Source: Costus lasius
Lineage: Eukaryota; Streptophyta; Magnoliopsida; Zingiberales; Costaceae
Assembly: GCA_027563935.2 (NCBI GenBank)
Contig: CM050454.1
Span: 50,434,596 to 50,498,595 of the forward strand
DNA length: 64,000 nt
Reading direction: 5' to 3'
In this document: one piece after another, positions 13,601 through 25,600 of the stretch
Position numbering within the stretch: the first letter of the stretch is position 1
Layout of the letters: each line of letters opens with the position of its first letter
Made by a program: the position numbers and the translations under genes
Notes under the pieces: model-generated
What the model was told of the DNA's origin: nothing
Seen by the model: only the letters and a program-made list of their open reading frames with translations
Databases searched by the model: none

Positions 13601-16600
13601 CTATGGTTTAACTTATCTCCTAGTTTTCTTGACCTTAGTTTCATTCTTTTCCTGCATACTAATAAAATTTTCCTCCCATTCTTTGTAAATGCTGAATAGG
13701 CATACATTGAAAACTGGAATTTGGCCAAGTTCTAGCTTGTGGTTGGTTAGTAAAAGCATATGGTGACTGCGATTCTTTTTTGAAAAGGTGCTAAAGCTAG
13801 AGTAATGAAAAAAATAAGTACTAGGGAACGTAAAAAATTCAAGGGCTAGACAAACTAAGATGTGAAGCAATAATAAGACAATAAAACCTCAAAAATAAAG
13901 AAGAGGATTACAACCTCTTTACAAGTTTGGAGTTTATGCATGATCATCACAGGAAAAGGACCTGAGAGTCTTCACCTTACACTTGTTGGCAATACGATTA
14001 AATAAAAACAAAACAGTTGTAACCTCCAAGGCCCAAGCCCTTGAGTTCAGCAATGTTCCACTGATAAACAATAGATGTTAAAGTAAGCATTCTTGTTGTA
14101 GTAAAAGATCTTTACTATGCATACTAGAAACAATCCATTCTTTTCAAAAGATGATTGTCTTCAAGTGGCAAAGAAAAAGGATGTACCTCCAAACCAACAC
14201 AGAATACAAAGTAGCTAAAAAAGAGATGGGCGCCACCTTCATCCATAGTATCACAAAGACAGCATATGGCCAAATCTTGATACCAAGGTTTGTGGATCAT
14301 GGTTTCTTATAACTTCATAGTAGTATTTATAGAAAAATTTCTTGGTTTATTAGAAGACCATACAACTCAGTTACTCTTTATAGGATATATGAATAGGAAC
14401 CCACACAATGTTATAAATATATGGTAGAGATACCAAAGAGAAGTAGTATGTCCCTAAATATGTTTAAATAAATTTTATGAAACCTACATATTCTTCCATG
14501 AACGGCTCTCAAAAGTGAAACCATTCACATAATTAGAAAGAATATCTTTAGGATGTCAAGGATCTAAGAAGAATCTAGTATCATCGCCATTGCTATTAAG
14601 TGTTGAAAGCAAGTAGAAGCTAATTGGTGCATTGAGAAAATAATTTTTTAAAAAAGAAAAATTTTGAGGAGTCCATAATGACCAACTTAATCATCAGATA
14701 AGTATTGATTAGAAATCTGCTTAATTCAAATTCTTTAAGAAGAGTGACAACCTCTAAAAGAAATCCTATTAGATATAAGGAATATCCAAGTATTAGATAG
14801 GGAAAGATTTAGGAGGCATTGAAAATTATTTCATTCTATAGTTTTGTTTGAGTTTACATGCTCTTTCTCTTGAGCCAAGAGTTTGCTTTATTTAGACTTT
14901 AGTGAGATCAACACACAAGAAAGACTTTTTGACATCTATTCGAAATGTAATTGATTTTATGATAGCTAAAGAAAAAAGAACTCTCACAAATGGACATCAG
15001 AGAAGGGCATAAAACTATATTAATGCTCATCAGAGTAGTAGTAATGAAGAATGAGGAAAAGGTAGTCGATGAGTGAAGTAGCATTTCATAATTGACAACT
15101 GATATAATGACAATAGGGACAAGGTGAGTTTCAGATGCAGTAGGAATAGAAGTGATAACATGAATTGGAGGTGGGTGACCAAAATTTTCTTTAAGAATAA
15201 TTAGAGCATCAACAACGGATATATAGTGGAAAGTTTTGGTTGTCTAGGCCACCATATAACCAATAGCAACAAGAATAGGGGACTTTAGAGATGAAGGAAT
15301 ATCTAAACTAGCCATAGTGGAGAACCAAAGAAGTATGAAGTTCTCCAAAATTAACTTGTAACTTGTTGAAGCTAGTAGAGATTTAGCAACAAGAAATCTT
15401 GGCGTTGCTTCAAAAGGTCAAGAATATTTTAGTAGGGAGATTGTAGATCTATAGTTTAGCCTACTTTAATTTTAGAAGAGAATAACATTTTTGAAGAGAT
15501 TTGCCTTCTTGTTTGAGATTAAAAAGCTCTTATTCAAACTATAAACTTAGCACAATGTGCCTCTCTTGAGAGTAAGTTATATACATTGTATTCCAAATCT
15601 CTTTTTGTAGTTGACGATAACATGATCATGCTTGGAATTAGTGTTAACAATAGCGGAAAGCTAAAAATCGGCAATATGATATCGCGGATAGCGTTGTAGG
15701 CAGATGGCGTTGCAGGCATATGGTGGAAGTCATATAACGTTTGAAATATATATTATATGCATAAAAATTTAAGTATAATGATTGAAATATATAGTATATA
15801 TATAATAAATTAAGCTACATAAAAATAAAATAAACTATATAAAGAAAGATAACATATTACTAACTTAATTCAAATTATAATTTAAATTTCTCAAATTTGA
15901 AAACATAATAATGGCCGCTTCTGTCCACTATAGCATTTCAAAGCATATTGCTCAAATAACCGCTATAAAAAAAATGTTATAGCACTGCTATTGTAGCTAT
16001 TTAACAGCACTGCTCGGAAAATAGATTCTTACTAGAGAAGCCAAGAAAGAGCACCATAATCTAAAGGCTACCATCTTTCACATATAAGATCCTTTATTAC
16101 AGGAAGATAATTAATATGCCGAAACTTTCTTGAGAATAGAGAACCCTTACCATAATATATAATTGATACCAATGAATTTGATAGCAGTATATTAAGTGGC
16201 AAGAGTTTTGACATATGAGATAGGGTTTGAGAGATCTATCCATAGTTGAGGAGGGAACACTTAAAGAGATGATGTCCTTCACATGCCCTATCCCTTCACG
16301 GGATTATAATGGTCAATTAGTACCAAGGAGAGGAAGAAGCCTCAACTGGTGGCAACAAGAAGAAAAGGAAAGGCAAGACTACGATAGCAAGTGGTTGTTA
16401 GATCGTCAGTAGAGAGGGAATTCTAAGAGATGGAGAGGATGTGGTGACAGTAGCACTCTAATAGGCATATGGCATATGAATGTCTTTGGTTTTAGAGTGG
16501 CTCAAGGCAGAAGTGGAGGACTATATGAAGGCCTTTGGTTTTAGAGTGGCTTAAGGTAGAAGTGAAGGACTACTTTGGCTTTTATAGGGTGTCTCCGATC

Positions 16601-19600
16601 TAATGGATAACTTGGAAACATTGGAAATCAAGCCTTTGGTTTTAGAGTGGCTCAAGGCAAAAGTGGAGGACTACTTTGGCTTTTGTAGGGTGTCTCCGAT
16701 CTAATGGATAACTTGGAAACATTGGAAATCAAACACTGGGACATGATACTTATGAGTTTCCACATAACACATATAAGCTCAAAGAGTTCTTTGTTTAAAT
16801 CACTCATTCTCTATGTCCTAGTGATTTGAAGTATGGAGGAATTTGACGGAGGTGGCATCCAAACTTCAACGATAAGCCATCAGTGTTGAATTGGTGCAAG
16901 AGTAGCTAGTGTTGTTCAGCTTGTTGTCACTTTTACCAGGAGCACACTCTTCCTTGCCTAACGGTTAGAACATCAACCAAAGCAGTAGATCCTCATGATG
17001 TACTTTGATGCAATGTTGTTAAATAGCCGCTATAGCGATGCTATAGCATTTTTTTGTAATGGTTTCTAAGCAATCCATTATGATATGCTATAGCGCCGCT
17101 ATAGCGGATAGTGTCGCCATCATTACGTTTTGAAGTTTTAGAAATTAAACATATGACTTGAATTAATAATATGTCATCTTTTTTATATTGTTTTATTTTT
17201 ATGTAGCTTAATTTTTTTAGGTATATAACATATATTTCAACCATTATGTTTAATCTTTTATATATATAACATATATTACAACTCTTATGTGATTTCCACT
17301 ATTTGCCTGCAATGCTATTCATTATATCATATTGTGGATTTTTAACTTTTAGCTTTGATACCTTGTTCAATGAAATAAAAAGATGTAGGTTGTGTTTGGG
17401 AGTGTCGACCAACCTACGAGCCACGCGAGGTCGGGGGCAAAACTCACCGCAGACATCACTTCTCCCATGCTTTGCTGCGTTAACTGGTGTCAACGCATTG
17501 AATACTGCTGGTCATGCAAGCGCGCGCATGGAAATTTTTGTGAGGGTCGAACCCTAGCTCACCCAATTTATCCTTCCAACCGCTACCTAGTGGGCTATGA
17601 ATTTTACTTTTACTTTAGCCAATAAACATTATGTTTATATAAATATAAAATATTAGCTTTTACATCGCCTGTGATTGTTGCAAGTCTCATATGAAATTAA
17701 GCTCTTTTATGAGGATTATGATTTTGATCAATTAAATGTAATTTTTAAATATATTTGCTTATTTAAGAAGTACATAACATTAGTACTTAGGACATATTGA
17801 ATTTAGTTTTTAAATATATTTTATAAAATAACTATTTTTATAAAAATATTTTATATGCATAGAATAATGCTATATAAACTTTATATAATAATCAATTTTA
17901 AAAATAATATAATAAATTTATAAAATAAAATAATACATTTATAAAATAATAACTTTATATAAGAATAAATATATTAAATAATAACTTTATATAAGAATCA
18001 ATTTATAAAATAATAAATTTATAAAATAATGTAATAAATTTATAAAATAAAATAATAAATTTATAAAACAATAACTTTATATAAAAATAAATGTATTAAA
18101 TAATAACTTTATATAAGAATCAATTTATAAAATAATAAATTATAAAAGAATATAATAAATTTATAAAATAATAAACTTATAAAATGATAACTTTATAAAA
18201 TAATAATTATATATCTTGCTTATTTCAACAACAATCTATAGTATTTTCATAGTAACAGTACTGCTTTTAATCATTCAGCACAGCATTTTCTAACCTACAT
18301 CAGCACCAACTGCATTGTATTCCCACACGCACTATATTCCCAAGCAAAGTCGCATACCAATCCACGCTCGGGCCAATAACGAATGTAGCGACTATCGGTG
18401 GGAGGGTCCTTAGAACCGTACTCTAGGGTATTAGATAATGCACGCGAAAACGGGACAGGGTCTTTAGACGAGGGAAGTGAAAACGTTTCGAAAATGCAAC
18501 AGGAAATACGATAAAAAAACGGCGTCGAAATTGATCGGGGCAACACAAATACGAGGGAACAATGACACCCGACTACTGAAAGTAATCACTAACCTCTTAG
18601 CAATTTAGCAAGTTCACTTAGCAGATTTTAAGCTCAACACGCATTAGGGCAAGCAGCGGATTCGTAGAACGCATCTCATGCCTATGCACCTGAGACAAAC
18701 TAAAGAACAATGGAACGTCGACGTCTCCGTCGTGACGGATACCCGGGGAGTGGCAGAAATCGCAACGGAAATGAACACAAGGGAAATAAAAAGACAGGCG
18801 GACCTGACCCACCAAAGGCAGTGGGATTTAATTCTTGTAATACCGGTCACGGGAAACAACTTCAGGATCGAGGCTCCGACCATGACCCGTACAACTTTGG
18901 AGGCGAAGCTCCAACTTCGACTCCTACACGCGCTGGAGGCTCTCAGTTCACCAGGAGAACTCTACCACCAAAAAAACTAACTAAACACACTAACCCAACT
19001 TCCTCTTTTATAGAGTAAGAGGGGAGGGAACAAGACAAAGCATATAAGACAAGAGATTCTAACTATACCAACTCTTGCAGGCCACAACAGTGGTCAATCT
19101 GCAGCTGCAAGACAAATCGAAACAAACTTGTACCTAATATTCTTTAAAGCTGGCTCATACCCTTCTATCCTTGGTACGGAGGTGGCTGGGGCGGTTAGAC
19201 GCATTCGGAACACACCACGACGAAGCAACAGAACTTGGAAGTCGTAAGCTGGGTTACTACCGAAGTGGCGCGCTCTGGGTTACTACGCGAGGTCCATCTG
19301 GGGTTGGGCCTTCAGGATGGAGGCTTGCAACACCCTTGGGCTGGAGAACTTCGGTGTGTATCGCAAGCGGGCTGACGACTCTTACAAAACGGTCCGGTGG
19401 ATGAGAAGTGCGTTGAGATCGCCATATTTCTACCTTGTTGGGCCCTCTTGATCCTCCTTGGATGGATGAACATGGTAGGGAGGGTTGTGCACGTCGAAAC
19501 AGGGTCACCGAGGTGAGATAGCGTCTGTCGGGGTGATCACGGCCTGGCCGTGCTGGTCGTCACAGCCGTGATCAGGTGTTCTGGCATCTGGCAAGGTGAA

Positions 19601-22600
19601 CACGGCTTGTGGGACGGACGGCCGTGACAGCATTCGCGTTCGGAATCATCGATTTTTTTATTTTCTGCCGAAGTGATCATGGCATGCAGTGTTCTCCTTC
19701 ACGGCTGTGATCGGGTGTGCAGGATTTCGCCGAGCTCATCACGGCCTGGCCGTGATGGGGAGCACGACCGTGCTTGTGTCCTGCATTTTCCGCCGTGCTT
19801 GGGTCTTCTGGGTGGTGATGGTGGGCACGGCCATGCCCAGCTTCGTCCGATCCCGTCACACCCATGACGAGGGTCATGGCCTAGCCGTGATGGCTTCGCA
19901 TGGGAAAATTTTGGGGCGCCTTCTGATCCGGATTTTCCCCTTCTTCCGTGTTGTCTTCTCCTGCATCAGAGGCTCGTCGGCGTCCAGAGGCCCCTCCAAT
20001 GTGCCGTAGAACGGAAGGAGATCCGCCACATTGAAGACGGGGTGGATGCCCATGTCCTCGGGTAGGTCCAACATATAGGTGTTAGAGCCGATTCGCCGCA
20101 CCACCGCATAGGCCCCATGTAGCATGGCTGGAGCTTAAAATGAGCCCTGCAGGACACTCGCTCGGTGGATGCGCACCCTCACCAACTCACTTACAGAAAA
20201 GTGATGTGGCCTACGGTGCTCGTTGGCCTTCGTTGCATTATGAGTGTTGCCCAAAAAGATACGATGCCGAACTTCATCATGCAAACTAGCTACATGTTGG
20301 GCAAAGGAAAATGCATGCTCGGACAAGTGGGACTCCATGAGAAGGTCATGCAAGTCAATGAGTTTGTGAGGTTGATGGCCCGTAATGATCTGAAAGGGAC
20401 TAAAACCCGTAGACCTATTAGCCGCACTATTATACGCAAATTTCGCCATGGGAAGGATGGTGTCCCAAGACCTCAGGTGATCGCCGATAAGGCACCGGAG
20501 AAAGTTACTGATGTCTCGTATTTTCAGTCTTTTAGACCTATATTTACCTATGAATCGAGACCTATTTTCATGTTTTTACATCTCTTTCCGATTTATTTTA
20601 TTGATTTTCTCCAGAAGCTTCACTTCTTGTCATGTTTGATGAATATAGGGTAATTTACTCATTTCTGGAGCTATTTAGAGGTATATTTATGTCCCCGAGT
20701 GAATCAGGAACCTTGACGAGAAGTTTGGCTTCAAACGGAGCTAATTTTCAGAATTACGGCCAAGGCCATAATCTGCATTATGGCCGTAATTTTCAGTTTG
20801 AATTCTCAAGAAGCTCGTTCTCATTCAAGCATAATCATATTTCGAAGGCGTGCCCTTAATTTTCTTAGAAGAAGCCCTTCGGAAGACAGAAACTTTGACA
20901 GAAGACGTTACGGGTATAGCCGTAATTTCACCTTGCCCGTAATCTTCACATCGGCGACCTTTGACATCATACTATAGCCGGAATTCAAGTCAAGTCAAAG
21001 GTCAATTCACATGCAAAATTTCAAACGAAACGGAGTTCGTTACAGAAATTACAAGCATGCCCATAATCTCATTACACCCGTAATGGTGTTAAGAACATTT
21101 AGTGCGTTGAAGGGCTGCATTAATTCGGTTATAACTTTTCCGTTACAACTCCGATTTAGGCGTTTTTGGTGTCATTACGACGAACATTTAATGGACCATA
21201 AGTGTATGAATGTTTCGGGAGTCAAAGAGAATCAGTGTCGACATTACAGGCGTGCCCGTAATTTACATTACACCCATAATCTCCTCTGCGTAGCCCAAAT
21301 TTAAATCAGCCATAACTCTCTCATTATAGCTTCGTTTTGGACATTTTTGGTGTCAAAACGTAGCTAATTAAAAGGGCTATAATGCTGGCATATCAAAGGG
21401 CATTTTTGAAATCATAAAAGGGCCAAAAATCTCTGAAGAACGCAGCGCCCAGTTGGGGCTCAAGGGGGGCTAGTGAGTTTTGCAAAGGGAAGTTCTTAGT
21501 GACAACAAGGGAGGAGGAAGGAACCATACATCAATCTAGAAGACTTGAAGAAATGTTGCAATGCTTATGCAGAGAGTTTGCTTCCTTTTTCTTTTATCTT
21601 CTCTTTAGTTTCTTCTGTTCCTTTAGGGATTTGTAATGAACCGATGCTATGATAGCATAATTTTCTTTATCGGAACAAGAGCGTATTTGAGTTGTTTGGA
21701 TCTGGTTTTCAAACTTGTTTTCTTATAGCTAACGTAATTTTATTTCGTGTTTATTCGATCCGTGCTGTTTTATTGCTAGTTTTGCCTTGATCACGCAAAT
21801 ACTTTCTTGGGCGCCGTAAGAAGGACCGAAAGGTGAATTACGACACTAGATCTGCCTTATAGAACATGCTCTGAGAGGTCAAGAATTAGGGCCAGATTTG
21901 TGTGAGGAACTTTATAATATCTCTTAACCCAATGGATTAATCTAGGTCCGGTTAGCTACGAAAGTAGGACGCCGATCTAGATTGATACCGGATTACACCG
22001 TCGAAAGAGGGTAATCTGTACCATTAGATATTTCCTTGAATACTTTTAAAATTGCATTGTTATGATAATTGTCTTGTTTGAGTTTAAGATCCATCAATGA
22101 GATGAACTCGAAGTTTCGATGTTTCTAAACCTTTTTTTCTATCCAATACTTTCACTTGTTTGATTCAGCTAGCATTTGTATTTAATTGTATTTTCATTTA
22201 TTTTTGGAAAACCCAAAAACATTTACCCGATTGTCTAGCTATTGATTTGTAATCACTCGGTACTTGATCACTGTCCATGTGGGATCGACATCTTAAGTAC
22301 TACTACGACAAAGCTGTCACACTTGCGGTTAGTAGTACGATAAAGTACACATCAGTTACCTAAACTACGATTAACCACCTCGGTTTTCCCATCAGTTTGG
22401 GGATGGTAAGCAGTGGAAAATTTCAAGGTGGATCCTATGAGGACCTATAGTGAGCGCCAGAAGTGACTCACAAATCGGGTGTCACGGTCGAACACAATAG
22501 TGGAGGGAAGGCCATGGAGACGGACGATTTCCCCGAAGAAAAGATGGGCCACATGGGTCACGTTTGCAGTGCGTGAGCAGGGAATGAAATGCGCCATTTT

Positions 22601-25600
22601 GGAAAATCGATCTATAACCACGTAGATGGAGTCAAAGTGGGACGCGGTCCGGGGCAACCTAAGGATGAAGTCCATGCTGAGGTCGCGCCGCGGACTTTCG
22701 GCAACCGGCAAAGGGGTATAGAGGCCAGTATTCGCTGGACGGGGTTTGGAGAGTTGGCATGTGCCACAATATCCTTACGGAGGGAAGGCCAAAAGAGGCG
22801 TACCTCTGCCAACTCAAGGGTTTTATCTCGGCCATGATGGCCGGCGACGCCGCCCGTATGTAGCTCGAGTAAGAGATGATCTCGAAGCGAAGTGCGGGGA
22901 ATGCACAGGCAATTCCCCAAAAAGAGGTAGCCCTCGCAAAGTTGGAATGGGGACTCGGGGTCAGGAGACGCGGTCAAAGTGGCATACGGGGTGCCGAAAT
23001 CAGGACAAGTAGTGTACCCTTCCTTAAGGTGGTCAAAGGTATTGATGCGCGTGCTCATCACGCAAAGGAGGGCGCGTACACGACTTAGGGCATCCACAAT
23101 AACATTTTCTTTGCCCACCTTGTGATTAATCACAAACAAGTACTATTATAAGTACTCGACCCATTTCGCATGGCGGGCGCCCAACTTCTTCTGGGCACTA
23201 AGGAATGATAAAGCCTGATGGTCATTGTAGAGGACAAACTCACTATAGAGGAGATAGTGTCTCCATTGACGGAGCGATTGGACAATGGTGTAGAACTCTT
23301 TATCGTACGTTAACGCTGACAGACAGTGTTCAACTTCTCACTAAATAGCCTTCTTGGCTCAAGGTGCCTCCGATGCCTGTACTAGAGGCATCACACGTGA
23401 CCTCAAAAACTTTTGAAAAATCGGGAAATCAGAGCACGAGGGCTGTGGTCATGGCGAACCTATACTTGATGGTGGTCCTATTGATGGCGCGGCTGTCAAT
23501 GCACAGGGGCTTAGGCTCTCGCAGATGTACCCCTTAATGAGGAGTTCATCCACCTGACGCTGCAACTCAGCATGTTCTGTGGGGTTCAAGCGATGATGTG
23601 GCAAGTTGGGGAGCGGTGCCCCCGGGACAAGATCTATGGCATGCTGGATCTCCCTAGCAGGAGGAAGTCAATGGGGTAAGTCTTTCGGGCTAAGGTCGGC
23701 AAACTCAGTCAAAACGGCAGAGACCTCCGGGGGTGGTGCCGTATCTAAGGATAGGGAGGATTCCGGGGACTCACGCAGCATCAAGGCGTAGACCACCTTG
23801 GATTTCATGGCTTTGCGCATAAGAGCGGAGGTGCCCATAAGGGACACGACAGCGGGTGCCAGCGGGGTAGCCGGGGGCAGGATGACCACACCCTTGGAAG
23901 TGGACGCACACAGTTACTTGGGTGGAGTTGGGATCAAGCGGATCTTTTGGTCACCGTGGTCGAACACATAGGTGTTTGACTGGCCATAATGAACAATGTC
24001 CCTATCATAAAGCCAAGGGCATCCCAAAAGGGCGTGGGCAACATCTATCGTTGCCACATCACACCATACCTTCTCACAATAGTCCCAAATGCGATGGGAA
24101 CTTGAAACCTATGAGTAACCGGAAGGCTCGATGCGTCAACCCACGCAATCGAGTAGGGCTTTGGGTGGGGCTCAAGGGGAAAGCCAAAACGGGTGATCGC
24201 GGTCCGAGAGACCACATTCAAACTACTTCCTCTGTCAATGACAATCTTACAAGAGTGCCCGTTGCACTTGATGTAAGTTGTGAATATGCTCGTGCGTCTC
24301 CAATCGTCAAAGGGTGGGGTTTGTACAAGGGTGCATCGCACCACCGCAAGTGTAGGGTGACCCGACTTCTCACTACTCGTGTAGCACTCGGCTTCAACAT
24401 CGCGCTCCTTGCGCTCGCGGGTAATAGTGGCTACACGGGTGTGGTTCTTGTTCGTGACAGCGGATTTCTTAGGGCAGTCCCTAGAGTAATGACCCGGTTG
24501 CAAACAGTTATAGCAATGGATGCGATCAGACGATCCAACAACGGGAGCCTTGCCCTTCTCGTCCCACGTAGGGCGAGGGGGCACGGCCTCCGGGGCCAGG
24601 CGCCGCGGGGATCCATGAGGTCTATGTGTGGGATGGGGTTCAGTACGTTCAGCCTAATAGTGGGCATGCGGAGGCCTACCACTGTGCGGACGCCGCGGAG
24701 GGACAAACTCACTGCGACGGGTTGCTGCACGGAGGTCCTGCTCAATGTCCAACGCATGCTGATAGGTTTGGTCCAGTGACTCAAACCCATATGCAGGTAA
24801 GGCCCGCCGGACATCGGAGTGGAGTCCGTTCTTGAACTTGGATAGAACTAACTCCGGATCCTCTTGCAAGTTGCAACGTGTCAAAAGTTAAGCAGTACTC
24901 CGCAATGGTGTCGGACCCTTGTTGAAGGCTGCTATATTGGTCAAGGAGACGTTGCCTATATGAGGGTGGGACGTACCGCTCATGAAGGCGGTACTTCATC
25001 TCCTCCCATCGGGTGATGAGGGGAGGGGGAGAGCATTTTGCTCGTTTTGGCGCTCTACATTTTTCCAATGTAAGCATGCGGGACCATCTAACAGGGTGCG
25101 GACTACTCGGACTCGCATGTGCTGAGGGGTGTCACTCAAATCAAAGTACGTGTCTACCAACGCGACCCAATCCAAGAATTGAGTGGGGTCAAGACCACCC
25201 GCAAAGTGTGGGGGGGGGGGTGTTCATGGACAAAACGATGGAGATCATCATCGGCGCGGTGGCGATCGAACTGGGGGCCGCTGTGCGGCCCACACATCAT
25301 CCTCGTCAGAAGGCTCATCCTCGTAACCTAGGCCCTCGTGGGCCATGTAAGGCCCATGATGGCCTGACTCATCAAAATTGGGTTGGTGCCGTATAGGCGC
25401 GACTACCGGTGGCAACTCCCTAGTTAGAGTAGGTCGAGCGGACTGAGGGGGTTTATTCAAGTTGGGGCGCCTTTGCCCTGATGTGTTAACGGCATCAACA
25501 AGGTCTTGAAAACTAGCCAAGAGCTGCTGGAACATGGTTTCCGACGACAGCTTAAGTTGCTGGACGGCGGTGTCCGTGGACTGCTCATATGCAGCAAGCT

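Noticed and set aside
23922..24779. The longest open frame in the window (285 codons, plus strand)
   Set aside because: It lies antisense to the chromovirus gag and protease region, has no recognisable motif, and is explained as a shadow of GC-rich coding sequence on the other strand.
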